Assembly: GCF_001050015.1 (NCBI RefSeq)
Contig: NZ_CVTB01000077.1
Location: 1 to 64,000, forward strand
Reading direction: 5' to 3'
Origin: Mycolicibacterium malmesburyense
Lineage (GTDB): Bacteria > Actinomycetota > Actinomycetes > Mycobacteriales > Mycobacteriaceae
DNA length: 64,000 nt
Both the position numbers and the translations under genes were made by a program. Numbering within the stretch: the first letter of the stretch is position 1; every line of letters begins with the position of its first letter. The notes beneath the pieces are model-generated. The model saw only the letters and a list, made by a program, of their open reading frames with translations, was not told where the DNA came from and ran no database searches. Positions 1 to 11,298 of the stretch are shown one piece after another.

Positions 1-1
1 G

Positions 2-517
2 ATCGACGACGTCGCCGATGCCCTGGCCCACCTCGTCGAGCGCGAGGTCGCGCCCGCCGACCGCATCGCGTGCTGCGGGTGGTCGTACGGCGGCTACCTC
101 ACGCAGGCCGCGCTCACCTTCCATCCGGATGTGTTCGCCGCCGGGATCAGCATCTGCGGTATGAGCGATCTGAACACCTGGTACCGCAACACCGAACCGT
201 GGATCGCCGCGGCGGCATATCCGAAGTACGGGCACCCGATCGGAGACCGCGACCTACTCGAGCAGCTATCGCCGCTGCAACGTGCCGAGGCGATGACCGC
301 ACCGTTGCTGTTGGTGCACGGCGCCCACGACACCAACGTTCCGCCAAGCGAATCGCAGCAAATGTTCGACGCGCTGCAGGCGCTTAACCGGAAAGTGGAA
401 CTGCTGATGTTCGACGACGACGGGCACGAGATCGACCGGCGCGAGAATCGCGCCGTACTGGTCAAAGCCATGCGCGAGTGGCTCATTGCGGCGTTCCGCC
501 CGCACCGCGACTCGTGA
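2..517 (+). CDS. S9-family (prolyl oligopeptidase-type) serine peptidase, C-terminal part
   Basis: The gene enters from the left edge in frame 2, so only the last 171 residues are visible. They form the end of an alpha/beta-hydrolase catalytic domain. The nucleophile elbow reads GWSYGG (visible residue 28 is the Ser), the acid lies in HGAHDTNVPP and the catalytic His in DDDGHEIDRREN. This triad order and the His close to the C-terminus are typical of S9 acylaminoacyl or dipeptidyl peptidases, which cleave short peptides. The beta-propeller that should precede it lies outside the window. The exact subfamily and substrate cannot be told from this fragment. Confidence 0.85.
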   Translation: MDDVADALAHLVEREVAPADRIACCGWSYGGYLTQAALTFHPDVFAAGISICGMSDLNTWYRNTEPWIAAAAYPKYGHPIGDRDLLEQLSPLQRAEAMTAPLLLVHGAHDTNVPPSESQQMFDALQALNRKVELLMFDDDGHEIDRRENRAVLVKAMREWLIAAFRPHRDS

Positions 518-538
518 CCGAACTGTTTCCCTTAGCTA

Positions 539-564
539 GGTTTACCGAAATTATCTGCGGGGTA
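539..564 (+). promoter_or_regulatory. SigF-type promoter
   Basis: GGTTT (539-543) and GGGTA (560-564) are separated by exactly 16 nt, matching the mycobacterial SigF consensus GGTTT-N15-17-GGGTA. The site lies 45 bp before the start of the first small membrane-protein gene and just after the peptidase stop, so it would drive the two small genes at 609 and 852 under general stress or stationary phase. The match is seen directly; activity is inferred. Confidence 0.75.
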
Positions 565-608
565 AACGCTACGCACGCGCCGATCCGGCGCGACAAAGGA
601 GGCGCAGC

Positions 609-818
609 ATGCGAGGTGGCGGAATTCTCGGCGTTCTGGTGCTCGTCTGGTTGCTGATCGGCGCGTTCGCCGCGTACCAACGCGGTTACTTCGAGACCAG
701 CGAAACAAATTGCGCGACAGCGGGAAGCATCGCCCTGACGGTGGTGGCCGGACCGCTGAACTACGCGGGTGTCAACCCCACGGTTGAGAACTGCAATCTG
801 CCCGAACCCAGCCAGTGA
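609..818 (+). CDS. Small single-span membrane protein (69 aa), unknown function
   Basis: Starts at ATG 609 after a strong Shine-Dalgarno sequence (AAAGGAGG, about 594-601). Residues 6-22 form one hydrophobic helix (ILGVLVLVWLLIGAFAA), followed by a polar segment with two cysteines (Cys35 and Cys62), which could form a disulfide if exported. I do not recognise a named family. It lies directly downstream of a SigF-type promoter and just before another tiny hydrophobic gene, which suggests a two-gene stress-induced envelope unit. Function is unknown. Confidence 0.75.
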   Translation: MRGGGILGVLVLVWLLIGAFAAYQRGYFETSETNCATAGSIALTVVAGPLNYAGVNPTVENCNLPEPSQ

Positions 819-851
819 CAACTGGCACTTGATAATTCGAAAGGAACGCTA

Positions 852-1007
852 ATGATCATCCTCGGAGCCATTCTGCTCATCCTCGGACTGATCTTCGGGA
901 TCAACATCCTGTGGACCATCGGCATCATCCTCATGGTCATCGGAGCGGTGTTCTGGATCCTGGGCTCCGTCGGCCGTCCCGTCGGCGGCAGGAAAGCCTG
1001 GTACTAA
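852..1007 (+). CDS. DUF6131-like very small hydrophobic protein (51 aa)
   Basis: A 51-residue protein beginning MIILGAILLILGLIFGI, with two closely spaced hydrophobic helices and a short basic tail (GRPVGGRKAWY). It resembles the mycobacterial DUF6131 family of tiny membrane proteins. Start ATG 852 follows AAAGGA at 839-844. It is probably cotranscribed with the 69-aa gene from the SigF-type promoter at 539. No biochemical role is known; the composition suggests a membrane stress or phage-shock-like peptide, but that is only a guess. Confidence 0.75.
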   Translation: MIILGAILLILGLIFGINILWTIGIILMVIGAVFWILGSVGRPVGGRKAWY

Positions 1008-1025
1008 CCGTTTGGGGCCCAGCGC

Positions 1026-1640
1026 CTAAACGTCCCGAGCGGCCGAGGTCAGCGCCGCGACCGTCATCTCTTTCAAGACGGATCGCGGTCTGGCCTCGGC
1101 CGTTTTCGTGGTGAGCGCATGCGGCGTGGAGTTCAGCAGCCCGAACGTCGCGTGCGCCATCAAGCGGGCGTCGGCCTCGGCAAGCGCGGTGTTGACCTTC
1201 CGCAGCACGTCCACCCAGATCTCGACGTACTGGCGTTGCGCCCGGCGCACCTGACGTTTGGCGGCGGGGGGTAGATTGCCGAAGTCGCGATCCTGGATGC
1301 GAATCAGGTCGGACTCGCCGAGCGCGAAGTCCAGGTGGAAGTCGATGAGACCGTCCAGCGCGGACGCGGGATCGTCGGCACGCGCGACGACGTCGGTGGC
1401 GCCGGCCAACAGGCGGGTGCTGATGCCGACCAGCAACTCGACCAGCATCGCTTCCTTGTTGGGGAAATGCCGGTAGATCGCGGGCCCGCTCACGCCCGCC
1501 GCGGCGCCGATGTCCTCCAACCGCACCGCGAGGTAGCCTCGTTCGGCGACCAGGCGTTCGGCGGCGGCGATCAACTGGGAGCGTCGGTCCGACTTCGCCT
1601 TACTGCGCCGGGTGTGCGCGGGGACCGGAGTAGGGGACAC
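1026..1640 (-). CDS. bkaR: TetR-family repressor BkaR of the branched-chain keto-acid operon
   Basis: 204 aa, with an N-terminal TetR helix-turn-helix at about residues 18-65 (ends in AIYRHFPNKEAML) and a C-terminal ligand domain. Transcribed divergently from accD1, as is Rv2506 (BkaR) in M. tuberculosis, which represses the branched-chain keto-acid catabolic genes. Start GTG 1640 is supported by GGGAGG on the minus strand at 1645-1650. Two 16-bp palindromes in the 89-bp divergent promoter are its likely operators, implying autoregulation. The inducer is unknown; an acyl-CoA or keto acid of leucine breakdown is an inference. Confidence 0.88.
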   Translation of the reverse strand: MSPTPVPAHTRRSKAKSDRRSQLIAAAERLVAERGYLAVRLEDIGAAAGVSGPAIYRHFPNKEAMLVELLVGISTRLLAGATDVVARADDPASALDGLIDFHLDFALGESDLIRIQDRDFGNLPPAAKRQVRRAQRQYVEIWVDVLRKVNTALAEADARLMAHATFGLLNSTPHALTTKTAEARPRSVLKEMTVAALTSAARDV

Positions 1641-1669
1641 GACGCCTCCCGCCCGCTGTAGACATCTCG

Positions 1670-3280
<1,611 letters not shown>

Positions 3281-3284
3281 GGAC

Positions 3285-5294
3285 ATGAACTTCGACACCG
3301 TCCTTGTCGCCAACCGAGGCGAGATCGCCGTCCGCGTCATCCGAACCCTGCGCGCCATGGGCATCCGGTCGGTCGCGGTGTTCAGCGACGCCGACGCCGA
3401 TGCCCGTCACGTCGCGGAGGCCGACGTCGCCGTCCACATCGGGCCGCCGCCGGCCAGGGAGAGCTATCTCGACATCGACGCCGTCGTCGCAGCGGCGCGG
3501 CGCACCGGCGCCCAGGCCGTGCATCCGGGGTACGGATTCCTCTCGGAGAACGCGCGATTCGCCGCGGCGCTGCAGGACGCCGGAATCGTGTTCATCGGTC
3601 CTCCCGTCGGTGCGATCCAGACCATGGGCGACAAGATCGCGGCCAAGGCGGCGGTGTCGGCGTTCGGGGTGCCGGTGGTGCCCGGGGTGTCCCGGCCGGG
3701 CCTGTCCGACGACGACCTCGTCGCGGGCGCCGGCGAGGTCGGCTTCCCCGTTCTGGTCAAACCGTCGGCGGGCGGCGGCGGCAAGGGCATGCGCGTCGTG
3801 CACGAGCCGTCCGAATTGCCTGCGGCGCTGGCCAGCGCCCGCCGCGAGGCCGCCGCCGCGTTCGGCGACGACACGCTGTTCCTGGAACGGTTCGTGCGCA
3901 ATCCGCGCCACATCGAGGTGCAGGTGCTCGCCGACGGATTCGGCAACGTCGTGCATCTCGGCGAACGCGAGTGCAGCCTGCAACGCCGTCACCAGAAGGT
4001 GGTGGAGGAGGCGCCGTCCCCGCTGCTGGACGAGCCGACGCGAGCCAGGATCGGCGCGGCGGCCTGCGACACCGCGCGCAGCGTCGACTACACCGGGGCG
4101 GGCACGGTCGAATTCATTGTGTCCGCCGACCGGCCCGACGAGTTCTTCTTCATGGAGATGAACACCCGGCTGCAGGTCGAGCACCCGGTCACCGAGATGG
4201 TCACCGGCGTCGACCTCGTCGAGCAGCAGGTACGGATCGCCGCGGGCGAGAAGCTGTCGATCGCACAGGACGACATCGTCATGACCGGGCACGCGATCGA
4301 GGCCCGCGTCTACGCCGAGGATCCCGCCCGCGGATTCCTGCCCACCGGCGGCCGGGTCCTCGATCTCGCCGAACCGCAGGGGCCCGGCATCCGCGTCGAC
4401 TCGGGCCTGGCCCCGGGTTCGGTGATCGGCAGCGACTACGACCCGATGCTGTCGAAGGTCATCGCGCATGCGGCCGACCGCCCGTCGGCCCTGCGCGCGC
4501 TGGACCGGGCGCTGGCGCAGACCGCGGTGCTGGGTGTCACCACCAACATCGAGTTCCTCCGGTTTCTGCTCGCCGATCCCGACGTCGCGGCAGGCCGCCT
4601 CGACACCGGCCTGCTCGACCGTCGCAGCCCGGACTTCCGCGCGGCGACCGCGCGCGACGTCGACCTGGTCGCCGCCGCGGCGTACCGATGGCTGTGCACG
4701 TGGCCGCAACCCGTCGGCGACCTGTGGGCGGTCCCGTCCGGCTGGCGGATGGGCCGGCATGCCCCCACGACGTACCGGCTGCAGTGCGGTGACCGCATAG
4801 ACCACGTCCACCTCACCGGTACGCCGTCGGCGGGCAATGCGGCCATCGAAGACGGTGAAATGCGTTCGCTGGCGGTGTCGTTGGCCGACGACCGCTTGGC
4901 GGTCACCTTCGACGGCGTCCGCACGGATTACGTCGTCGCGGCCGATGACCACCGCATGTGGCTGGCGGGCGGGGGCCGCACCCTCGCCATCGACGAGGTC
5001 CGCGAGGCGCCGGTGCGGCCCGACGACGCGCACAGCGGCGACGCCGAGTTGACCAGCCCGATGCCGGGTTCCGTGGTGGCCGTCGAGGTGGCCGACGGCG
5101 ACCGGGTGACGGCGGGCACCGTCGTGGTCACCGTCGAGGCCATGAAGATGGAGCACGCGCTGAGCGCGCCGGTCGATGGTGTGGTGAAACTGCTTGCCGC
5201 GCAAGGCGACCAAGTGAAAGTGGGACAGCTTCTGGCAAGGATCACCGTCGACGACGGCGATGATCCCGCGTCAGCGGAGAAGGAAGAGTCATGA
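3285..5294 (+). CDS. accA1: Acyl-CoA carboxylase alpha subunit AccA1 (biotin carboxylase + BCCP)
   Basis: 669 aa. The N-terminal biotin carboxylase begins [14 protein letters not shown] and has an ATP-grasp glycine loop ([10 protein letters not shown], about residue 160). The C-terminal biotin carrier domain has EAMKM, with Lys621 as the biotinylation site. Start ATG 3285 lies 4 bp after the accD1 stop; an upstream in-frame TTG at 3246 would overlap accD1 and is unlikely. It carboxylates biotin with ATP and bicarbonate for transfer by AccD1. The stop overlaps the fadE19 start (ATGA), so the genes are translationally coupled. Confidence 0.93.
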   Translation: MNFDTVLVANRGEIAVRVIRTLRAMGIRSVAVFSDADADARHVAEADVAVHIGPPPARESYLDIDAVVAAARRTGAQAVHPGYGFLSENARFAAALQDAGIVFIGPPVGAIQTMGDKIAAKAAVSAFGVPVVPGVSRPGLSDDDLVAGAGEVGFPVLVKPSAGGGGKGMRVVHEPSELPAALASARREAAAAFGDDTLFLERFVRNPRHIEVQVLADGFGNVVHLGERECSLQRRHQKVVEEAPSPLLDEPTRARIGAAACDTARSVDYTGAGTVEFIVSADRPDEFFFMEMNTRLQVEHPVTEMVTGVDLVEQQVRIAAGEKLSIAQDDIVMTGHAIEARVYAEDPARGFLPTGGRVLDLAEPQGPGIRVDSGLAPGSVIGSDYDPMLSKVIAHAADRPSALRALDRALAQTAVLGVTTNIEFLRFLLADPDVAAGRLDTGLLDRRSPDFRAATARDVDLVAAAAYRWLCTWPQPVGDLWAVPSGWRMGRHAPTTYRLQCGDRIDHVHLTGTPSAGNAAIEDGEMRSLAVSLADDRLAVTFDGVRTDYVVAADDHRMWLAGGGRTLAIDEVREAPVRPDDAHSGDAELTSPMPGSVVAVEVADGDRVTAGTVVVTVEAMKMEHALSAPVDGVVKLLAAQGDQVKVGQLLARITVDDGDDPASAEKEES

Positions 5295-6517
5295 GCAACA
5301 GCCTGGCCACCGGCATGCTGCCGGATCACTACGAACAACTGGCCAAGACGGTCCGCGACTTCGCCCAGAGCGTGGTGGCACCCGTCGCCGCCAAACACGA
5401 CGAGGAACACTCGTTCCCGTACGAGGTCGTCGCGGGGATGGCCGACATGGGCCTGTTCGGCCTGCCGTTCCCCGAGGAGTACGGCGGTATGGGCGGCGAC
5501 TACTTCGCGCTGTGCCTCGCGCTGGAGGAGCTCGGCAAGGTCGACCAGAGCGTGGCGATCACGCTCGAAGCAGGGGTGTCGCTGGGCGCGATGCCCGTGT
5601 ACCGGTTCGGTTCTGACAAGCAGAAGGAAGAGTGGCTGCCGCTGCTGGCGAGCGGCAAGGCGCTCGGCGCGTTCGGCCTGACCGAGGCCGGCGGCGGCAG
5701 CGACGCGGGCGCCACCAAGACCACCGCCCGGCTCGACGACGGCCACTGGGTGATCAACGGTTCCAAGCAGTTCATCACCAATTCGGGCACCGACATCACC
5801 AAGTTGGTGACGGTGACGGCGGTGACGGGCGAGAAACCGGGTCCCAGGGGGCAGGAGCGATGGGCCCACGCCCGAAGGGCAGGGGACGGCTCGGGGGATG
5901 GCGGTGGCAGGAAAGAGATTTCGTCGATCCTGGTTCCGGTGCCCATCGACGGCTTCACCGCCGAACCGGCATACAGCAAGGTCGGCTGGAACGCCTCGGA
6001 CACCCACCCGCTGAGCTTCGACGACGTGCGCGTGCCGGAGGAGAACCTGCTCGGCGAACGCGGCAGGGGATATGCGAACTTCCTGCGCATCCTCGACGAG
6101 GGCCGCATCGCGATCGCCGCGCTGTCGGTCGGCGCGGCGCAGGGTTGTGTCGACGAATCGGTCAAGTACGCCAAGGAGCGTGAGGCGTTCGGCGCCGCCA
6201 TCGGCAGCTATCAGGCCATCGCCTTCAAGATCGCGCGCATGGAGGCCCGGGCGCACGTCGCCCGCACGGCGTACTACGACGCCGCCGCGTTGATGCTGGC
6301 CGGAAAACCGTTCAAGAAAGCGGCCGCCATCGCCAAGATGGTGTCCAGCGAGGCCGCGATGGACAACGCCCGCGACGCCACGCAGATCTTCGGCGGCTAC
6401 GGCTTCATGAACGAGTACTCGGTAGCGCGGCACTACCGCGACAGCAAGATCCTCGAAATCGGAGAGGGCACAACGGAAGTGCAGTTGATGCTGATCGGTC
6501 GGGAGTTGGGCCTGTGA
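5291..6517 (+). CDS. fadE19: Acyl-CoA dehydrogenase FadE19 (branched-chain / isovaleryl-type)
   Basis: 408 aa, a complete FAD-dependent acyl-CoA dehydrogenase. It has [15 protein letters not shown], the FAD-contacting segment [12 protein letters not shown] and a candidate catalytic Glu in GEGTTE (residue 392). It should oxidise the branched acyl-CoA, such as isovaleryl-CoA, made by the Bkd complex and pass the enoyl product to AccA1-AccD1. An unusual Gly/Arg/Asp-rich stretch of about 25 residues (roughly 182-207) sits in the loop before EISSILVPV. It overlaps accA1 and the next gene by 4 nt each. Confidence 0.92.
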   Translation: MSNSLATGMLPDHYEQLAKTVRDFAQSVVAPVAAKHDEEHSFPYEVVAGMADMGLFGLPFPEEYGGMGGDYFALCLALEELGKVDQSVAITLEAGVSLGAMPVYRFGSDKQKEEWLPLLASGKALGAFGLTEAGGGSDAGATKTTARLDDGHWVINGSKQFITNSGTDITKLVTVTAVTGEKPGPRGQERWAHARRAGDGSGDGGGRKEISSILVPVPIDGFTAEPAYSKVGWNASDTHPLSFDDVRVPEENLLGERGRGYANFLRILDEGRIAIAALSVGAAQGCVDESVKYAKEREAFGAAIGSYQAIAFKIARMEARAHVARTAYYDAAALMLAGKPFKKAAAIAKMVSSEAAMDNARDATQIFGGYGFMNEYSVARHYRDSKILEIGEGTTEVQLMLIGRELGL

Positions 6518-7026
6518 GCGGAGCGAACAATCAATCCCAGAGCGACAAGAAGATAGTCGTTCAGCGCGGGTTGTGGTACGAGGAGTTCGAGACCGGCGTG
6601 CTCTACCAGCACCGGCCGGGTCGCACCATCACCGAAGCGGACAACGTTCTGTTCACGACGCTGACGATGAACACCCAGGCGCTGCATCTGGACGCCGCGT
6701 TCTCCGACGCCCTGCCGCCCTTCAACCAACGGTTGGTGAATTCGATGTTCACGCTGTCGACGCTCGTCGGGTTGTCGGTGACGCAGCTGACGCAGGGCAC
6801 CATCGTCGGCAATCTGGGTTTCGGCGAGATCGCCTTCCCCAAGCCGCTTTTCCACGGCGACACGCTGTACGCGGAGTCCGAGGTGCTCGAGAAGCGGGAG
6901 TCCAAGAGCCGCCCCGGTGAGGGCATCGTGACGTTCTCCCACGTCGGCCGCAACCAACACGGCGACGTCGTGGCCACCGCGTCGCGAAAGACCATGGTGC
7001 GCAAGCGACCGGAGGGTGACGCATAG
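6514..7026 (+). CDS. MaoC-like (R)-specific enoyl-CoA hydratase
   Basis: 170 aa, a single hot-dog MaoC/PaaZ domain. Start GTG 6514 overlaps the fadE19 stop. The usual Asp-x4-His catalytic pair appears as Asn-x4-His (MNTQALHLD), a variant seen in the mesaconyl/itaconyl-type subgroup. The syntenic M. tuberculosis gene is Rv2499c, which works with the next gene in leucine and itaconate breakdown. The likely reaction is hydration of 3-methylglutaconyl-CoA or itaconyl-CoA. The family is clear; the substrate is inferred from context. Confidence 0.87.
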   Translation: MSGANNQSQSDKKIVVQRGLWYEEFETGVLYQHRPGRTITEADNVLFTTLTMNTQALHLDAAFSDALPPFNQRLVNSMFTLSTLVGLSVTQLTQGTIVGNLGFGEIAFPKPLFHGDTLYAESEVLEKRESKSRPGEGIVTFSHVGRNQHGDVVATASRKTMVRKRPEGDA

Positions 7027-7841
7027 TGGCGCTCGCGACGGGACCCGCATGGCTGTTCTGCCCCGCCGACCGGCCGGAGCGGTTCGAGAAGGCCGCAGCG
7101 GCGGCCGATGTCGTGATTCTCGACCTCGAGGACGGCGTCGCCGCCAAGGACCGGGAGGCCGCCCGCGCGGCACTGATCGAGACACGCCTGAACCCGGACC
7201 GGACCGTGGTGCGCGTCAACCCCGCGGGCACCGATGACCACCCCCTCGACCTGGAGGCGCTGGCCAAGACTGACTACAAGACGGTCATGCTGGCCAAGAC
7301 CGAGGATCCGCAGCAGGTGCGCGACCTGGCGCCGCTGGACGTGGTGGTGCTGATCGAGACCCCGCTCGGCGCGTTGGCGGTGGCCGACATGGCGCGCATG
7401 GAGAACGCGTTCGCGCTGATGTGGGGGGCCGAAGACCTGTTCGCGGTGACCGGTGGGACGTCCAATCGGTACCCCGACGGCAGCTACCGCGAGGTGGCCC
7501 ACCACGTCCGGTCGCAGACGCTGCTGGCCGCCAAGGCCTACGGGCGGCTCGCGCTGGACTCGGTGTACCTGGACATCAAGGACCTCGACGGCCTGCGCGG
7601 CGAGGTCGACGACGCGGTGGCGGTGGGCTTCGACGTGAAGGTCGCGATCCATCCGTCGCAGGTCGCGGTGATCCGGGAGGGTTATGCCCCGACCGCCGAG
7701 CAGGTGCGGTGGGCGCGACACGTGCTGGACGCGGCGCGCGAAGCCAGGGGCGTCTTCCAGTTCGAAGGCATAATGGTGGATGCCCCAGTACTGCGGCGAG
7801 CAGAGCGCATCGTCGCGCTAGCGCCCCACCCCGGCGACTAG
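7026..7841 (+). CDS. citE: CitE-like beta-hydroxyacyl-CoA lyase (Rv2498c type)
   Basis: 271 aa, a single TIM-barrel of the HpcH/HpaI-CitE family. Motifs include LFCPADRPERFEKA, DLEDGVAAKDREAAR, VRVNP, VLIETPLGALAV and WGAEDLFAVTGG, which carry the metal-binding Glu and Asp residues. It is a stand-alone CitE: no citC, citD or citF citrate-lyase genes are nearby. The M. tuberculosis orthologue cleaves citramalyl-CoA and hydroxymethylglutaryl-CoA type substrates, which fits the last step of leucine breakdown here. GTG 7026 overlaps the previous stop by 1 nt. Confidence 0.9.
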   Translation: MALATGPAWLFCPADRPERFEKAAAAADVVILDLEDGVAAKDREAARAALIETRLNPDRTVVRVNPAGTDDHPLDLEALAKTDYKTVMLAKTEDPQQVRDLAPLDVVVLIETPLGALAVADMARMENAFALMWGAEDLFAVTGGTSNRYPDGSYREVAHHVRSQTLLAAKAYGRLALDSVYLDIKDLDGLRGEVDDAVAVGFDVKVAIHPSQVAVIREGYAPTAEQVRWARHVLDAAREARGVFQFEGIMVDAPVLRRAERIVALAPHPGD

Positions 7842-7901
7842 CCGACAGCCTCTCACCAGAGGTCTTGCTCTACCCGCCTCCGTGCTGAGCACCTCAGTCG
7901 C

Positions 7902-7924
7902 CTGACGGCGCGATCCGCCGTCAG
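7902..7924. other. Perfect 9-bp stem-loop between citE and bkdA
   Basis: CTGACGGCG (7902-7910), loop CGATC, CGCCGTCAG (7916-7924). It lies 8 bp before the bkdA Shine-Dalgarno sequence, in the only real gap (about 100 bp) of the cluster. There is no T-run, so it is not a classical terminator. It may protect an mRNA end or tune expression of bkdABC relative to the upstream genes. Confidence 0.55.
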
Positions 7925-7941
7925 TGACCCCAGGAGGCGGT

Positions 7942-9042
7942 ATGGCAGGGACCGTTTCGGCACCCCTCGAGTCGTTCGACGTCGAGCTGGAGCCCGTTCA
8001 ACTGGTCGCCCCGGACGGGACGCCGACCCCCGAGACGCGATACCGCCGAGATCTTCCGCCCGAGACGCTGGCCTGGCTCTACGAGACCATGGTCGTCACG
8101 CGCGACCTTGATGGCGAGTTCACCAACCTGCAGCGACAGGGGGAGCTGGCGCTGTTCGCGTCGTGCCGCGGCCAAGAGGCCGCGCAGATCGGCGCCGCGG
8201 CCTGCCTGCGCAAGACCGACTGGCTGTTCCCGCAGTACCGCGAGGTCGGCGCGTTCCTGTTGCGCGGCATCACGCCCGCGCAGATCGCCGCGGTGTGGCG
8301 GGGGAAATGGCACGGCGGGCTGGGCTTCACCGAGAAATGCGTGGCCCCGATCGCGATCCCCATCGGCACCCACGGCCTGCATGCGGTCGGCGCGGCGATG
8401 GCGGCTCAGCGGCTGGGTGAGGAGTCGGTGACGCTGGCGTTCGTCGGCGACGGGGCGACCAGCGAGGGCGACGTGCACGAGGCGCTGAACTTCGCCGCGG
8501 TGTACCGGGCGCCGTGCGTGTTCTTCGTGCAGAACAACCAGTGGGCCATCTCGGTGCCGGTCAGCGGGCAGATGGCGGGTCCGTCGATCGCCCATCGCGC
8601 AGTCGGTTACGGGATGCCGGGGATCCGCGTCGACGGCAACGACGTGCTCGCGTGCTTCGCGGTGACGGCCGAGGCCGCGCACCGGGCCCGCGCCGGCGGC
8701 GGCCCGACGCTGATCGAGGCCGTGACCTACCGGATGGGCCCGCACACCACCTCCGACGACCCGACCCGCTACCGCAGCCCCGAAGAGGTGCAGCAGTGGG
8801 CGGCCCGCGACCCGATCGCGCGCTACCGCACCTATCTGCAGTCGGCCGGCGTGTGGATCGACCGGCTCGAGGAGCGCGTCAGGGCCAGGTCGAAACGGCT
8901 ACGCGCCGAACTGCGCGACGCGGTCGTCGGCGCCGAGGACTTCGACGTCACCGAGATGTTCGACGCGGTCTACCACGACATCACACCGGATCTCGCGGCC
9001 CAACGCGATCAGCTCGCCGCCGAACTCGCGAAGGAGGCGTGA
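7942..9042 (+). CDS. bkdA: Branched-chain 2-oxoacid dehydrogenase E1 alpha subunit
   Basis: 366 aa, thiamine-diphosphate-binding E1 alpha. The ThDP motif runs from GDGATSEGDVHEALNFA to NNQWAIS. The phosphorylation-loop-like segment YRMGPHTTSDDPTRYRS marks the branched-chain/pyruvate E1 alpha group. Start ATG 7942 sits 4 bp after a strong AGGAGG (7932-7937); an in-frame GTG at 7924 would contain that Shine-Dalgarno sequence and is rejected. With BkdB it decarboxylates keto acids of Val, Leu and Ile and passes the acyl group to lipoyl-BkdC. Confidence 0.93.
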   Translation: MAGTVSAPLESFDVELEPVQLVAPDGTPTPETRYRRDLPPETLAWLYETMVVTRDLDGEFTNLQRQGELALFASCRGQEAAQIGAAACLRKTDWLFPQYREVGAFLLRGITPAQIAAVWRGKWHGGLGFTEKCVAPIAIPIGTHGLHAVGAAMAAQRLGEESVTLAFVGDGATSEGDVHEALNFAAVYRAPCVFFVQNNQWAISVPVSGQMAGPSIAHRAVGYGMPGIRVDGNDVLACFAVTAEAAHRARAGGGPTLIEAVTYRMGPHTTSDDPTRYRSPEEVQQWAARDPIARYRTYLQSAGVWIDRLEERVRARSKRLRAELRDAVVGAEDFDVTEMFDAVYHDITPDLAAQRDQLAAELAKEA

Positions 9043-9043
9043 C

Positions 9044-10111
9044 ATGACGCAGATCATCGAACGGCCATCGACGTTCGGCGAGGACGAACCGCCGGAGCGC
9101 CTGCTGACGCCGGTGCCGGCGGTGACCGACGCGCCGAGTCTGACCATGGCGCAGGCCATCAACCGCGCCCTGCACGACGCGATGGCCTCCGACGAGAGGG
9201 TGCTCGTGTTCGGTGAGGACGTCGCGACGCTGGGCGGTGTCTTCCGCGTCACCGAGGGCTTGGCCGAAACCTTCGGCGCCGAACGGTGTTTCGACACGCC
9301 GCTGGCCGAGTCGGCGATCGTGGGGATCGCGATCGGGATGGCCATCCGCGGCCTCGTCCCCGTTCCCGAGATCCAATTCGACGGGTTCGCCGCGCCGGCC
9401 TTCGACCAGATCGTCAGTCATCTGGCCAAGTACCGCATGCGCACGCGCGGTGACGTCGACATGCCGGTGACCATCCGCATCCCCTCGTTCGGGGGAATCG
9501 GTGCGGTCGAACATCATTCGGAGTCGACCGAAACCTACTGGCTGCACACCGCGGGCCTGAAGGTCGTGGTGCCGTCGACACCCTCGGACGCGTACTGGCT
9601 GCTTCGGCAGTCGATCACCAGCCGCGACCCGGTCGTCTACCTCGAACCCAAGCGCCGGTACTGGGCCCGCGAACCGGTCGACACGTCGACGCCGGGACCG
9701 CCGCTGGGTCGGGCGGCGATCCGGCGCACCGGCACCGACGTCACCGTGGTGACCTACGGCCCGCTGGTCGCCACCGCGCTGAGCGCGGCCGACATCGCCG
9801 CCGAACACCACGGGGCGAGCATCGAGGTGCTCGACCTGCGCACGCTCAATCCGCTGGACTTCGAGGCGATTTCGGAGTCGGTGCGGCGCACCGGCCGCGT
9901 CGTCGTCATGCACGAGGGGCCGCGCACGCTCGGGTTCGGCGCCGAATTGGCCGCACGGATCTCAGAGGAGTTGTTCTACGACCTGGAGGCCCCGGTGTTG
10001 CGGGCGACCGGATTCGACACCCCCTATCCGCCCGCGCGGCTGGAGAAGCTGTGGCTTCCGGGGGTCGACCGGCTGCTCGACTGCGTCGAACGCACCTTGG
10101 AGCAGCCATGA
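9044..10111 (+). CDS. bkdB: Branched-chain 2-oxoacid dehydrogenase E1 beta subunit
   Basis: 355 aa, transketolase-like E1 beta with hallmark segments [39 protein letters not shown] and YLEPKRRYW. Begins at ATG 9044, 1 bp after the bkdA stop, and overlaps the bkdC start by 4 nt. Forms the alpha2beta2 E1 with BkdA. The roughly 30-residue N-terminal extension before [16 protein letters not shown] is longer than in most E1 beta proteins and looks disordered. Confidence 0.93.
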   Translation: MTQIIERPSTFGEDEPPERLLTPVPAVTDAPSLTMAQAINRALHDAMASDERVLVFGEDVATLGGVFRVTEGLAETFGAERCFDTPLAESAIVGIAIGMAIRGLVPVPEIQFDGFAAPAFDQIVSHLAKYRMRTRGDVDMPVTIRIPSFGGIGAVEHHSESTETYWLHTAGLKVVVPSTPSDAYWLLRQSITSRDPVVYLEPKRRYWAREPVDTSTPGPPLGRAAIRRTGTDVTVVTYGPLVATALSAADIAAEHHGASIEVLDLRTLNPLDFEAISESVRRTGRVVVMHEGPRTLGFGAELAARISEELFYDLEAPVLRATGFDTPYPPARLEKLWLPGVDRLLDCVERTLEQP

Positions 10112-11283
10112 CCGTGCAGGACTTCCTGGTGCCCGACCTCGGTGAGGGCCTCGAGGACGCGACGATCACCTCCTGGAGCGTCGCGGTCGGCGACGACGTC
10201 GAACTCAACCAGACGCTGTGCACGGTGGAGACCAACAAGGCCGAGGTCGAGATCCCGAGCCCGTACGCGGGTCGCGTGGTGGAGTTGGGCGGCCGTGAGG
10301 GCGAGACGTTGTCGGTCGGCGCGACGCTGGTGCGCATCGCGACCGATGCCGAACCGCCCGCCCAGAAGCGCAAACCCGTGCTGGTGGGGTACGGCGCCGA
10401 CGACGCGATGGACCACAGCAGGCGAACGACCACACCGCCGCCACACCGCGCCCGCGCCAAGCCGCCGGTGCGCAAGCTGGCCGCCGAGCTGAACGTGGAC
10501 CTGGCCGCGTTGACGGGTTCGGGGCCCGACGGGGTGATCACCCGCGAGGACGTCCTCGCCGCGGCGGGCAGGTCCGCGCCCAGCCCCGACATGGTGACCG
10601 TGAGCGGCGTCCGGGCCGAGATGGCGCGTCGAATGACGATGTCGCGCAGGCAGATACCCGATGCGCACACCGCCGTGCAGGTGGACGGGAGCAGCCTGCT
10701 GCGGCTGCGCGATCGGCTACGGGACCGTGCCGGCGACGCGGCGCAGATCACGCCGTTCGTGCTCACCCTGCGGCTGCTGACCATCGCGTTGCGCCATCAC
10801 CCCACCTTGAACGCGACCTGGGTGGACACCACCGAGGGCGCGCAGATCCATATGCATTCGGCCGTGCACCTGGGTTTCGGGGTGGCGGCGCCGCGGGGTC
10901 TGTTGGTTCCCGTCGTGAGCGACGCCCACCTCAAGACCACCCGTCAACTCGCGGAAGAAGTCGCCCGCCTGATCCGCGACGCGCGGGCGGGCACCCTGAA
11001 ACCTACGGAGTTGCAGGGCTCGACGTTCACCGTGTCGAACTTCGGCGCGCTCGGCCTCGACGACGGTGTGCCGGTCATCAACTATCCCGAGGCGGCCATC
11101 CTCGGCATCGGTTCGCTCAAGCCGCGGGCGGTGGTCGTCGACGGTGCGGTGGTGGCCCGGCCGACGATGAACCTCACCTGCGCGTTCGACCACCGCATCG
11201 CCGACGGCGCCGCGGTGGCGGCGTTCATGTGCGAACTGCGCGACCTGATCGAGGCGCCGGAGACGGCGCTGCTCGACCTGTAG
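10108..11283 (+). CDS. bkdC: Branched-chain 2-oxoacid dehydrogenase E2 (lipoamide acyltransferase)
   Basis: 391 aa. An N-terminal lipoyl domain has [11 protein letters not shown] with Lys44 as the lipoylation site; then a peripheral subunit-binding domain ([19 protein letters not shown], about 125-160) and a C-terminal acyltransferase domain with FDHRIADG, the HxxxDG catalytic motif, near residue 362. Start ATG 10108 overlaps the bkdB stop. It transfers the branched acyl group to CoA. No E3 is in the cluster, so the shared lipoamide dehydrogenase must be encoded elsewhere. Confidence 0.93.
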   Translation: MTVQDFLVPDLGEGLEDATITSWSVAVGDDVELNQTLCTVETNKAEVEIPSPYAGRVVELGGREGETLSVGATLVRIATDAEPPAQKRKPVLVGYGADDAMDHSRRTTTPPPHRARAKPPVRKLAAELNVDLAALTGSGPDGVITREDVLAAAGRSAPSPDMVTVSGVRAEMARRMTMSRRQIPDAHTAVQVDGSSLLRLRDRLRDRAGDAAQITPFVLTLRLLTIALRHHPTLNATWVDTTEGAQIHMHSAVHLGFGVAAPRGLLVPVVSDAHLKTTRQLAEEVARLIRDARAGTLKPTELQGSTFTVSNFGALGLDDGVPVINYPEAAILGIGSLKPRAVVVDGAVVARPTMNLTCAFDHRIADGAAVAAFMCELRDLIEAPETALLDL

Positions 11284-11285
11284 TG

Positions 11286-11291
11286 CACGAT
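11286..11291 (+). promoter_or_regulatory. -10 element for a leaderless gene (CACGAT)
   Basis: CACGAT ends 7 nt before ATG 11299, the spacing expected for a leaderless mycobacterial transcript. It suggests the YchJ-like gene has its own promoter right at the end of the bkd operon. Confidence 0.5.
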
Positions 11292-11298
11292 TTCGGCC

